64,000 bases of DNA from Piliocolobus tephrosceles (taxonomy: Eukaryota > Chordata > Mammalia > Primates > Cercopithecidae): NCBI RefSeq assembly GCF_002776525.5, contig NC_045438.1, positions 150,357,777 to 150,421,776 of the forward strand, read 5' to 3'. The position numbers and the translations under genes are program-made. Each line of letters opens with the position of its first letter. The first letter of the stretch is position 1. Of this stretch, positions 1 to 9,430 are shown piece after piece. The notes beneath the pieces are model-generated. The model was not told the origin of the DNA. It ran no database searches and worked only from the letters and a program-made list of their open reading frames with translations.

Positions 1-963
1 ACCTACTCAAAGGACAGTTCCATTGCACTCATGGTTTATGCCACACTTGCAGAGCTTTCATTTCATGCCACCTTTTTTTGACCTGCTTGTTATTCTCATT
101 TCTCTCTAATTACACAGAGGAAAAGAATTGTGCTTTCTCTTACATAAGGCCCCTGGAGGGGTCCCAGTCACCCAGGATATTTGTTAAATTGCAGCATCCC
201 AGGCCCCATGGCAAACTGACTGCATTGGTCTGTGGGGATGGAGCTCGGGCATCTTTTTTTTTTTTTTTTTTGAGACGGAGTCTTGCTCTGTCGCCCAGGC
301 TGGAGTGCAGTGACTGGATCTCAGCTCACTGCAAGCTCTGCCTCCCGGGTTCACGCCATTCTCCTGCCTCAGCCTCCCGAGTAGCTGGGACTACAGGCGC
401 CTGCCACCTCGCCCAGCTAGTTTTTTGTATTTTTTAGTAGAGACGGGGTTTCACCGTGTTAGCCAAGATGGTCTTGATCTCCTGACCTCGTGATCCACCC
501 GTCTCGGCCTCCCAAAGTGCTGGGATTACAGGCTTGAGCCACCGCGCCCGGCCTTCGGGCATCTTTTCTTTCAACAAGTACCCCGGTGATTTTGACACCC
601 AGCCTGGTCTAGAAACCACTGCCCTCAAGCACACAGGCATCCAAGGTCAGCAGGCCCTGAGTACTTCTTCAGGCCAGAAGGAGCCTCTACCCATCCTTAT
701 GTGATGTCTTCTGCTCTGATCAGCTCTGGAAGCAGGCCTCGATTTGATTCCCATTTGGACCAATTCCCAGCTTAGGCAGGGGCCATAATTTGCTAAACCC
801 ACTTCTCACTTTTAAAATGAGAATCAACCGCTTATGATTATTAGAAGAACTTAAACTCAGTAATATCAGCGAAAGTAATTTCTGGCTTCCTTCCCTGCCT
901 TTTGTCCCTCCAGCCTTTGCCTGTGTAGAGAAATGTAACAAATACCTTCTTGTGTTCTTTTAG
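1..963 (+). other. TPMT: TPMT intron 7 (3' part)
   Basis: Intronic sequence upstream of the first TPMT exon in the window; it ends in a pyrimidine tract and AG at 962-963. It holds one antisense AluY (254-553). The rest looks like unique intron sequence. Exon numbering follows the ten-exon human transcript from memory. Confidence 0.85.
254..553 (-). mobile_element. AluY, antisense, full length
   Basis: A poly(T) head at 254-271 leads into a complete Alu ending in a CCGGCC 5' end. It is flanked by a duplication of CGGGCATCTTT. It lies inside a TPMT intron opposite to the gene. Confidence 0.95.
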
Positions 964-1049
964 CTATGCAGATACAATGTTATCCCTCCTGGGAAAGAAG
1001 TTTCAATACCTCCTGTGTGTTTTCTCTTATGATCCAACTAAACATCCAG
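964..1049 (+). CDS. TPMT: TPMT coding exon 8 (thiopurine S-methyltransferase)
   Basis: TPMT transfers a methyl group from S-adenosylmethionine to the sulfur of aromatic and heterocyclic thiols, including thiopurine drugs, in the cytosol. This 86-bp exon encodes residues ~165-194. It starts in the third base of a Cys codon and reads YADTMLSLLGKKFQYLLCVF, then SYDPTKHPG, part of the Rossmann-like methyltransferase fold. Both splice sites are canonical: AG at 962-963 and GT at 1050-1051. The 86-bp length equals human exon 8 (c.495-580). Compared with the human protein as I remember it, residues 171 (F to L) and 185 (L to F) differ. Earlier exons lie outside the window to the left. Confidence 0.95.
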
Positions 1050-2685
1050 GTAAAGTTGTTGGGTTTTTTTTTTTTTTATTTTTTTCTTTTACCAGTTGCC
1101 TAGTTTCTTGATATAAATTCTCTGATGTGGAAAAGCATTATTTTCTCCTAATTTATCTCACAGGAAGCATACTGTGTATATATATGGAGATAATTCCAGT
1201 TTTGGCTAATGGGAACTATAAGCATTTTTTTCTCTTCCTATATTGTCCGTGATTTTCTTGTATTCCTTTCCCATTTTGTTTGCCATTCACAACTCAGACT
1301 GGAGAAAGGGGGGAAATGGATGATCCTGATAGACAAGAGAAATCTCATGAGCCCTATTGGGAGGAAGGAGGAATGTGGTTGGATATTGCATATCCATATC
1401 ACCCAAGTGGTAGTGATGTGTTGGACAGATGCCTTCACATACACAAGCCCAGGGTGAGAAGTGAATATGGGGATGTAGGAGTTGTGCAGGAAAAGCTATA
1501 AATTATTGTCCTTTTTTAATTTCTGAAGTCTTAAAATCTGTCTATTGCATTCTTTTATTTGTTTTGAATCTGTTGGGGGCATGTTTTCTCCTGAACTCAT
1601 TTTAATGCATTCGAACATTGAAACTTAACCTTTGTCATGGCTGGACTTGTATAGGGAGAAATACATAGACTTTTAATTTGTAAGAATCACCTTTTTGATT
1701 TTCAACTGAGCTTTTTTACATGCTTGTTTTTTAAGTATTTACATATGTTAGAATTTTGTTTTTTGTTTTGTTGTGTTTTTTGTTTTTGAGACACAGTCTC
1801 ACTCTGTGGCCCAGGCTGGAGTGCCGTGGTTTGATCTCGGCTCACTGCAACGTCTGCCTTCCGGGTTCAAGCGATTCTCCTGCCTCAGCCTCCCAAGTAG
1901 CTGGGATTACAGTGTGTGCCATCACGCCCAGCTAATTTTTGTATTTTTAGTAGAGACAGGATTTCACCATGTTAACCAGGCTAGTCTCGAACTCCTGACC
2001 TCAGGTGATGTGCCCTCCCCGGTACAGGCGTGAGCCACCGTGTCCAGCTAGTATTTTGTTTCTGCTTGAATAAATTGAGGTCTTAAAAAACTCATTAAAA
2101 GATGAGACCTAGTGTCCCTAATTAAATCAGAGACAATCAAATGGAAATAGAAATTAATAGAGGCAGAAGTTAGCTCTGCTAATCTGATTTAAATTCCATT
2201 CATGAATAGGAGCCCTAACAAAGAACCTTTAGGAAGAAAATACAGCAGGCCCTGTCTGGAGGTGGATGGCTGAGGATACTGCTCTTAGAAGGGGGCGGAA
2301 GCTCGGCTTCCTTATAGTCTATATCCTGCAGCAGAGCGGGAGGGGTGTATAAAATGTGGGTAAGTGCAGGAGTTGGTAGAAAATCAGTAAACTAGAAGAT
2401 GGTTGAAGCCCCAAAGGAATCTGCTGATGGACTCCACTCTGATTTCAATGAGCCTAAGTCCCTTGACTGGCTTAGCTGTCTCATTGAAGCTAAAGATGGA
2501 TATGATGGGTATGTAACATTGCCATCCTCTCAGTAAGCCAATTTATTTATTCAGTATGAGATTTGCAAAAGAAGAATGAGAAGAACATGCCACATCATCA
2601 CCTATTTGGATAACGAAGTTGTATATAGAACAGGTACACCTAGGTCATTGGAAAGAAACTGATAATTTATCTCTCTTTTACCTAG
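1050..2685 (+). other. TPMT: TPMT intron 8
   Basis: A complete 1.6-kb intron with GT at 1050 and AG at 2684-2685 after a CT-rich tract. It contains one antisense Alu (1756-2049). Between 2050 and 2680 I see no further repeat that I can name. Confidence 0.9.
1756..2049 (-). mobile_element. Alu (S-type), antisense, internally deleted
   Basis: T-rich head and full left and right arms. About 20 bases are missing near 2011-2022, where the usual 'gcctcccaaagtgctggga' stretch should be. Flanks AGAATTTTGTT and AGTATTTTGTT look like a decayed target-site duplication. Confidence 0.9.
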
Positions 2686-2730
2686 GTCCACCATTTTATG
2701 TTCCACATGCTGAAATTGAAAGATTGTTTG
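2686..2730 (+). CDS. TPMT: TPMT coding exon 9
   Basis: A 45-bp exon encoding PPFYVPHAEIERLFG (residues ~195-209), preceded by a polypyrimidine tract and AG and followed by GT at 2731. The phase continues from exon 8 through a split Gly codon (G|GT) and runs into exon 10 through another split Gly codon. Its length matches human exon 9 (c.581-625). The peptide is identical to human as I recall it. Confidence 0.95.
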
Positions 2731-2782
2731 GTAAGTTTGTGGACTTAGGCTGTAACTTAATAAAGTCAAGTTAACTCTTTTA

Positions 2783-3077
2783 GACCAGGTGTGGTGACTC
2801 ATGCCTGTATTTCCAGCACTTTGGGAGGCCAAGGTGGGCAGATCACCTGAGGCCGGGAGTTCGAGACCAGGCTGGCCAACATGGCGAAACCCTGTCTCTA
2901 CAAAAATACAAAAATTAGGCCAGTGTGGTGGCATATGCCTATAGTCCCAACTATTTGAGAGGCTGAGGCATGAGAATTGCTTGAACCTGGGAGGCAGAGA
3001 TTGTAGTGAGCCAAGATTGTGCCACTGCGCTCCAGCCTGGGTAACAGTGAGACTCCATCTAAAAAAAAAAAAAAAAA
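2783..3077 (+). mobile_element. Alu (S/J-type), sense
   Basis: Starts at GACCAGGTGTGGTG, contains both arms, and ends in a 17-base poly(A) at 3061-3077. Several diverged CpG sites suggest an older copy. Confidence 0.93.
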
Positions 3078-3273
3078 CCACCAAAAAAATCTGTTGTGAA
3101 CTATTAGTATATTAGTATCTAGAGTATGTCTATAAAATTTAAAAGATAAAGACCATGTTATTTAAAATTGTTTTATCTTAGAAAAGGAACTAATCTCTGT
3201 AAATATGCTCTGTATATATGCTATATGCTTTATGTTAAAGGCATTTGAACTTTTCTAGAGAGATGGTATATTT

Positions 3274-3591
3274 TTATTTATTTATTTATTTATTTATTTA
3301 TTTTTGAGATAGGATCTTGCTCTGTCACCCAGGCTGGAGTGCAGAAATGCAATCACAGCTCACTGCAGCCTCGACCTCCCTGGGCACAAGTGATCCTCCC
3401 ACCTCAGCCTCCCCAGTATCTGGGACCAGAGGCATGCACCACAATGCTTAGCTAATTTTTGTATTTTTTTTTTTGTAGAGATGAGGTTTCACCACATTGC
3501 CCAGGTTGGTCTCCAGCTCCTGGGCTCAAGTAATCCTCTTGTCTTGGTCTCCCACTGTACTAGGATTAGAGGCATGAGCCGCCGTGCCCAG
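3274..3591 (-). mobile_element. AluJ with (TTTA)n head, antisense
   Basis: The tail has become a TTTA microsatellite of about seven units, followed by an old Alu body ending near GTGCCCAGTG. Frequent substitutions and the 'gacctccctgggcacaagtg' right arm fit AluJ. Confidence 0.9.
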
Positions 3592-3733
3592 TGGTGTATT
3601 TATTTTTTTCTTGGGAGTTCAAAGTGATGATAACAATTCAGAGTTCAGGAAATTTGCCCTTAGCATTCCTTCGTTTTGATTAAAAAGAAGAGAAAAACCT
3701 TTAGTATACACTGTTTTTAAAATAATTTCAAGG

Positions 3734-4019
3734 TTTTGTTTGTTTTGAGATGGAGTTTCGCTCTTGTTGCCTAGGCTAGAGTGCAATGGTGCAATCTCAG
3801 CTTACTGCAACCTCCATCACCCAGGTTCAAGTGATTCTCCTGCCTCAGCCTCTCAAGTAGCTGGGATGTGCCACCATACCCGGCTCATGTTGTATTTTTA
3901 TTAGAGATGGGGTTTCACCATCTTGGCCAGACTGGTCATGAACTCCTGACTTCAAGTGATCCACCCACCTCAGCCTCCCAAAGTGTTGGTATTACAGGTG
4001 TGAGCTGCCACACCCAGCC
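3734..4019 (-). mobile_element. AluS, antisense
   Basis: TTTTGTTTGTTTTGAGATGG head and CACACCCAGCC 5' end, with a short internal deletion after 'gctgggatg'. It sits about 80 bp upstream of the exon 10 acceptor. Confidence 0.92.
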
Positions 4020-4095
4020 AATTTTAAGTATTTTTAAAAGAATCCCTGATGTCATTCTTCACAGTATTTTAACGTGTTACTCTTTCTTGTTTCAG

Positions 4096-4208
4096 GTAAA
4101 ATATGCAATATACATTGTCTAGAGAAGGTTGATGCTTTTGAAGAACGACATAAAAGTTGGGGAATTGACTATCTTGTTGAAAAGTTGTATCTACTTACAG
4201 AAAAGTAA
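4096..4208 (+). CDS. TPMT: TPMT terminal coding exon 10 and stop
   Basis: Encodes residues ~209-245 and ends LYLLTEK-stop (TAA at 4206-4208). The 113 coding bases equal human c.626-738. The acceptor is TTGTTTCAG at 4087-4095. The segment reads KICNIHCLEK, VDAFEERHKSWGID, YLVEKLYLLTEK. Tyr240, the residue altered in the human low-activity allele TPMT*3C, is present. Compared with my recollection of human, residue 215 is His instead of Arg, 234 is Tyr instead of Cys, and 236 is Val instead of Phe. The frame is intact, so the monkey gene looks functional as far as it can be seen. Confidence 0.95.
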
Positions 4209-4330
4209 ATGAGACATAGATAAGATAAAATCACATTGACATGTTTTTGAGGAATTGAAAATTCTGCTAATGCCTAAAAATGTAACAGATTAATTTTTTT
4301 AATTGTTTATAAATCATATGATAGATCTTT

Positions 4331-4363
4331 ACTAAAAACGGCTTTTTAGTAAAGCCGTTTACT
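4331..4363 (+). other. Overlapping inverted repeats in TPMT 3' UTR
   Basis: Three hairpins share sequence: ACTAAAAA/TTTTTAGT with a 4-base loop (4331-4350); AAACGGCTTT/AAAGCCGTTT with a 5-base loop (4336-4360); and AGTAAA/TTTACT with a 4-base loop (4348-4363). All arms are perfect. The first and second cannot form together. No repeat family that I know explains them. Confidence 0.8.
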
Positions 4364-4567
4364 TTTTCTAAAAAAGTTTTAGAAGAAAAACATGTAACTA
4401 AACTTTTAAAGTAGCTCCTTAGGAGAGGAGATTATGATGTGAAAGATTATACCTGTGTGTCGTGCAGATTGCAAGATACTTTACCAATCAGCATGTGTTA
4501 CCTGTACAATTTTTAAAAAATTTAAATGCAATGCATATTAAATATAATACACACAGAAAAACGGGCA

Positions 4568-4875
4568 TTTATTTTATTTTATTTTATTTTTTGAGATGGA
4601 GTTTCATTCTTGTTGCCCAAGCTGGAGTGCAATGACGCAATCTCAGCTCACTGCAACCTCCACCTCCCAGGTTCAAGTGATTCTCATGCCTCAGCCTCCT
4701 GAGTAGCTGGGATTACAGGTGTGCACCACCACGCCCAGCTAATTTTTTGTATTTTTAGTAGGAACGGGTTTTACCATGCTGGTCAGGCTGGTCTTGAACT
4801 CCTGATCCCAGGTGATCCGCCCACATTGGCCTCCCAAAGTGCTGGGATTACAGGCATGAGCCACTGCACCCGGCC
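4568..4875 (-). mobile_element. AluS, antisense, in TPMT 3' UTR
   Basis: An ATTTT-repeat head (4568-4590) leads into a full-length Alu ending CACCCGGCC. It lies between the stop codon and the candidate polyadenylation signals, so it is probably transcribed in the mature mRNA. Confidence 0.93.
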
Positions 4876-5036
4876 TGACATTCTTTATGAAATTTAGAAT
4901 TGTCGAAGAAATATGACACTTCAGTAGGGTTCAAGGTGGTCCCAAAAGTTATATAAAAGATTAGTTTTTACTATAAACCCTTGTCTTTTACTCAGATCCT
5001 AGAATCCCTTTTCACATGGTTTCTCCATATATAACA

Positions 5037-5122
5037 GAATCAAGAAACAAATTTTAATTAAACAATCTGTAATGGAATCAAGAAACAAATAAACTTTAAT
5101 TAAATAATCTATATGGAATAAA
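5037..5122 (+). promoter_or_regulatory. TPMT: Tandem-duplicated 3' end with two AATAAA signals
   Basis: A unit beginning GAATCAAGAAACAAA at 5037 recurs at 5075 (period 38), and a third partial start GGAATAAAC follows at 5115. AATAAA occurs at 5088-5093 and 5117-5122. The first copy has ATTTTAATTAAA where the second has ATAAAC. These are the best TPMT poly(A) signal candidates seen. Confidence 0.5.
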
Positions 5123-5411
5123 CATTCCCAAATTCTAAGAGTAAATTTTTCTTTAAGTTTTCTCTTAGTTTGGCAGTTGTTGTTTTTTATAATTTAATCT
5201 GTTTACATCATCAGGTCTTATAAAGTATAATGTACTTAGAGCTGGATTCATGGCTGTTTATTATAAAAGTTTAGATTTTTCAGTTTTTCATTAATGATCA
5301 CATTTTGTTATGTCAGACAGTCCTCTATAGCTCTGTACTACCCAACAACTAAATGGTTTAGATTGTTCAGCTCATGTTAATAGGATAGTTGTGCATTATA
5401 AAAAATGAGTT

Positions 5412-5443
5412 ACGTGTGTGTGTGTGCACGCGTGCGTGTGTGC
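5412..5443. repeat. Alternating purine-pyrimidine (GT)n/(GC) tract
   Basis: A GTGTGT run containing GCACGCGTGCGTG. It is strictly alternating for about 30 bases, hence potentially Z-forming. Just downstream of the TPMT 3' end. Confidence 0.85.
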
Positions 5444-5793
5444 TGGCTTAAAGGTTGTTAATGGGGGGATTTGGGGTCCCCTTTGACATTGGTGAAAGCT
5501 ATGGTATTCTCCCCAGAGATATGTCTTGTCAACCTCTCTAGTTCTCCTTGACCTGCATGTACAAACTTCTACCCTAGAAGCTCTCTGCCACTGATGTATT
5601 CTAATAGATTTGTCAGGCTATTAATTTGAAGCACCTCCTTGCCCACAATGAGTCTTGCATCTCTGAGACATGCTCCCAGTCTATAGTGTGGGCTTCGGAA
5701 GCCATGACCCCCAACTCTGCCTGCATCACCAGTTGAATGGACAACTGACCCGAGCTGAACCAACACAATTCTCTCCAGAGACTTTTGATTTTA

Positions 5794-5923
5794 CTTTTTT
5801 GTAGAGACAGGGTCTCACTTTGTTGTCCAGGCTGATGTGGAACTTGATGTGAGGCCTCAAGCAGTACTCCTGTCTCGGCCACCCAAAGTGCTAGGATTAC
5901 AGGTGTGAGCCATTGCGCTGGCC
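5794..5923 (-). mobile_element. Alu left-arm fragment (AluJ/FLAM), antisense
   Basis: Only one Alu monomer is present, from TTTTTGTAGAGACAGGG to ATTGCGCTGGCC. No right arm precedes it. Old and diverged. Confidence 0.8.
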
Positions 5924-5961
5924 CTCTTCATAGACTTTTGGACTTGGGAATAGAAAGGCAA

Positions 5962-6153
5962 CCCTGTCTCTACTAAAAATACAAAAAATTAGCCAGGTGT
6001 GGTGGCACGCACGTGTACTCCCAGCTACTTGGTGGGCTGAGGCAGGTGAATCACTTGAACCCGGGAGGTGGATGTTGCAGTGAGCTGAGATCACGCCACG
6101 GCACTCCAGCCTGCGCAACAGAGCGAGACTCCATCTCAAAAAACAGAAAAGAA
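5962..6153 (+). mobile_element. 5'-truncated AluS, sense
   Basis: Begins inside the left arm at CCCTGTCTCTACT and runs through the A-rich tail. A perfect AGAAAGGCAA duplication (5952-5961 and 6154-6163) shows that it inserted already truncated. Confidence 0.9.
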
Positions 6154-6163
6154 AGAAAGGCAA

Positions 6164-7078
6164 GTTGACTGCTGAATGGGGAATCTGTAATGTGTACGCC
6201 TGGGGGCTGTGTGGCAGCCACATTCCACCACATGGATCTGAGACACAGAATGCTGATCTGTGGAAAGAGATGAGAACCAAAGAGAGGCCACCTGTGTTCT
6301 GGGTCCATTTTCATCCTTCCTGAAGCCCAGCTGCCCAGGGCGGGGAAGAACACCCTGTGTCCATGGGATAGAGTCCTCTCCTCTTGCACTTGTGCTCAAA
6401 GAATCTTCAATAATACAAATGAGATATCCTTACGTAGTTGATCTTTTATGTAATATGTGTCTTCATTGAGGAATACTGACTTCTCAAAGTCTCAAGATGG
6501 AAGATATACCACATATAAATTATTTTAGAGCAATTGAATTGTTTTTAGGATTTTCCAAAAATGCTTCTTGTTTCATTTTGTTATTTAAGTAACAGAGTAT
6601 CTAAGCCTCTGTACCCTGCACACTGTGGTTTACAAATGCCTTGCCCTGCCTATGAAGCAGGCATGAATGCTCCAGTGTAGACAATGTTATCAGTAGCAGA
6701 CAGGACAAAGAAAGAAAGGTATGTAATGATCAGTCTGTTTGGGTGAATGTGGAAAGAAAAATACAAAGAAATATAACCAAAGCTTAAACAGCTATCACTG
6801 GCAAGTTAGAGATTTGGCTCCATAAAGAATGGCACAGGGACCATAGAAGGTGGCCCGAAAGATGTACCTATGAGAGAGCTCCCAGCTGATGGGATTCGTT
6901 GGCAGAATGAAGTGACAAATACAACCTAAGCCACGGAGATATTAGTTCAAGTAATTTACCCAGTCACAACTGCAGTACATACCTGTCATTGTTTTATTTT
7001 AATACAAGGGAGCAATTTCAATGTGTGTTTGTGGATACATGTATATGTTTATGTTGTACCTACTCCTTATTTTTATTT
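6164..7078. other. Unique intergenic sequence
   Basis: No gene or repeat recognised. Short open frames on both strands at 6260-6400 overlap each other and lack any coding character I can identify. Confidence 0.6.
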
Positions 7079-7332
7079 TTTATTTTGAGACAGGGTCTCA
7101 CTCTGTCGCCCAGGCTGGGGTACGGTGGTGTGATTACAGCTCACTGCGGCCTCGGTTTCCTAGGCTTAAGAAATCCTTCTGCCTCAGCCTCCTGAGTAGA
7201 TGGGACTGCGGGCATGTGCCACCACACCCAGCTAATTTGTTTTTTCTTTTTAATAGAGACAAGGTCTCACTATGTTGCCCAGCATGATCTCGAACTCCTG
7301 ACCTCAAGTGATCCTCCCACCTTAGCCTCCCA
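7079..7332 (-). mobile_element. AluJ, antisense, truncated at its 5' end
   Basis: TATTTTGAGACAGGG head through CCTTAGCCTCCCA, where homology stops about 45 bases short of a full element. Heavy divergence. Confidence 0.88.
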
Positions 7333-7413
7333 AGTACTGCTCAGCCTACACCTACTCTTTCTGAAAAGTCAGAGTAAGATTTCTACTGAGTGCTTTTTAA
7401 AAATCAAAATTAT

Positions 7414-7702
7414 CAGCTGGGTGCAGTGGCTCACGTCTGTAATCCCAGCACTTTGGGAGTTCAAGGTGGCCGGATCACCTGAGGTCGGGTGTTTGAGACC
7501 AGCCTGGCCAACATGGTAAAACCCCATCTCTACTAAAAATACAAAGATTAGCAGGGCGTGGTGTCACGTGCCTGTAAAACAGCTACTCAGGAGGCTGAGG
7601 CAGGAGAATCACTTGAACCTGGGAGGCAGAGGTTGCAGTGAGCTGAGATCACGCCACTGCACTCCAGCCTGGGCAACAAGAGCAAAACTCTGTCTCAAAA
7701 AA
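7414..7702 (+). mobile_element. AluS, sense, with clear target duplication
   Basis: Starts AGCTGGGTGCAGTGG and ends in an 11-base poly(A). The flanks AAAATCAAAATTATC on both sides are a 15-bp duplication with the typical A-rich target. Confidence 0.95.
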
Positions 7703-7717
7703 AAAAATCAAAATTAT

Positions 7718-8303
7718 CTTTAATCCCCACAGCTCTGACTCCAGTCACTTCTTATGTGATGGCTTTTTGCCTTATAAAACATTATGTGACAAACTGATCA
7801 GTGTCTGAGTTAATGGGAATCGGATAGAATTCTATTTATGTGCCTTAAGCATAGTCATTCTGATTTGCAGAAAATAGCCATGTCCTAGATTTATTAATTA
7901 TGTGTAGCTGTAATTTGTGGGCTGAAAATATGTCTGAAAATCTGTGATTCCTAAACAGTGAGTATTAATAGAAATTTATTTCACTATCGGTGTTAACTTT
8001 CAACAACAGGAGGATAATCAAGGCAGATATTTAGAAATGAAATATACCATAAAATATTAAGTTATTTATATTTAAATAAGACAAATAATCCTTTATGCAT
8101 TGAAAATTTGGGAAGTTTAAAAAGAAAAACAAAAGCAATCAAGTCCTGTCGCTGGAGATAATTACTGCTATGATGGTGATGTATTTTCTTCTCATCTTTT
8201 TTGTCTGTTCATACATATGTATGTTTTCACAAGGTTGTGATCATATTACGATACAGCATTGCATCTCCACTATCTTCCTTTCTATTTTATTCGCCCTTCC
8301 CCA
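7718..8303. other. Unique AT-rich intergenic sequence
   Basis: No gene or repeat recognised. An old L1 or L2 relic cannot be excluded. Confidence 0.5.
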
Positions 8304-8744
8304 TGTTGAGGCAGGAGAACAGGGTCTGGAGGCAAGGAACCTAAGGCTGATTGATGCTGACTTCCTAGAACCAAATTGAAAGGAAAACCTCAACTTTCCA
8401 TGGCTAAGTAACAAAAGGACCAGAGGCTACTCCCTTTGTAACACCCCCCCCCCCCCCCCCGCCTCCCCGCCTTTTCTGAGTGGCAGAAACGTCTGCAACC
8501 AATCAGACTGATGGCGAGCCACTACTTTATTTGCATGGGATGAATACCAAGTAGTTAATGGGAAACCTCTAGCCAGTATTTGGACCCCAGAAGATTCTGT
8601 AACCAGGGCCCTTGAGCCACTGCTTAGCCAGGTCCCACCTCATTTTCAATAAATCTCTGCTTTTGTTGCTTCATTTTGTCCAATTCTTTGTTGAAAAAGC
8701 CAAGAACTTGGACAACTTGTAGTCAAGACCCTCTACTGGTAACA
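8304..8744 (+). mobile_element. Solitary ERV1-type LTR, family not assigned
   Basis: About 440 bp with LTR hallmarks: a TG start near 8304, a 17-base poly(C) at 8444-8460, CCAATCAGA, the octamer-like ATTTGCAT near 8530, AATAAA at ~8649, a T-rich tail and an end at GGTAACA. The layout fits U3-R-U5 of a class I endogenous retrovirus LTR. No internal retroviral sequence is attached, so it is a solo LTR. It ends 28 bases before an AluY. Confidence 0.65.
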
Positions 8745-8771
8745 GCATCACGAAATATTTTTCAAAAGCAA

Positions 8772-9067
8772 TTTTTTTTTTTTTTGAGATGGAGTCTCTC
8801 TGTGTCGCCCAGGCTGGAGTGCAGTGGCACGAGCTTGGCTCACTGCAAGCTCTGCTTCCCAGGTTCATGCCATTCTCCTGCCTCAGCCTCCCGAGTAGCT
8901 GGGACTACAGGCGCCCACCACCACGCCTGGCTAATTTTTTGTATTTTTTAGTAGAGACAGAGTTTCACCCTGCTAGCCAAGATGGTCTCGATTTCCTGAT
9001 CTCGTGATCTGCCCGCCTCGGCCTCCCAAAGTGCTTGGATTACAGGTGTGAGCCACTGCGCCCGGCC
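8772..9067 (-). mobile_element. AluY, antisense
   Basis: Poly(T) head 8772-8785, full length, 5' end CGCCCGGCC. CAAAAGCAA is duplicated on both sides. Confidence 0.94.
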
Positions 9068-9139
9068 CAAAAGCAAGATTTTTAAATAGCTATTTAATGT
9101 TGTAATGTGGCGGTACCATTATTATTTAGTCTTTCTCCT

Positions 9140-9430
9140 GTTATTAGAGTCAGCATTCATTCAGCAATTTAAGTACTGTTGGGTGTGCTAGCAGATAAAG
9201 GTTTATTGACTATTGAAGATAGTCCTGTTCTCAGACATCACAGGTTGTAGGGGTAGGGGCTGAACACTGAACTTTACTATATAGCATGGTATGGCTGTCT
9301 TAGGGGTACAGGCTGTCAGCTTGTAAGTGGTCATTTAAACCACGAGGAAGTGAAGATGGTGTTGCTCAGGGAAACAGGAAGCTAAGAGAAAAAGACCAAG
9401 GGTGGCACCCTGAGGAACACTCAGTTGCGT
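9140..9430 (-). repeat. L2-like relic, antisense
   Basis: 'cattcattcagcaatttaag' resembles the reversed L2 3' end, and the following 'gaagtgaagatggtg ... caccctgaggaacac' resembles internal reversed L2. Highly diverged. Confidence 0.4.

Larger units (their letters stand above)
2731..4095 (+). other. TPMT: TPMT intron 9
   Basis: A 1.36-kb intron bounded by GT and TTTCAG. More than half of it is Alu: a sense copy, then two antisense copies. A TTTA tetranucleotide run at 3274-3302 is the T-rich head of the second. Confidence 0.9.
4209..5140 (+). other. TPMT: TPMT 3' UTR (probable extent)
   Basis: AT-rich sequence after the stop codon. It contains interlocking inverted repeats (4331-4363), an antisense Alu (4568-4875) and two AATAAA hexamers at 5088 and 5117, which are the likely 3' end region. 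The resulting transcript of roughly 2 kb fits the size I remember for human TPMT mRNA. The exact cleavage site is inferred. Confidence 0.6.

Noticed and set aside
2602..3084. 160-codon minus-strand open frame
   Set aside because: Its middle is translated reversed Alu (HNLGSLQSLPPRFKQFSCLS type peptide). Many other apparent frames in the window are Alu shadows of the same kind.
5613..6399. Cluster of overlapping minus-strand frames
   Set aside because: Mostly reversed Alu fragments plus adjoining unique DNA; no consistent frame or domain.
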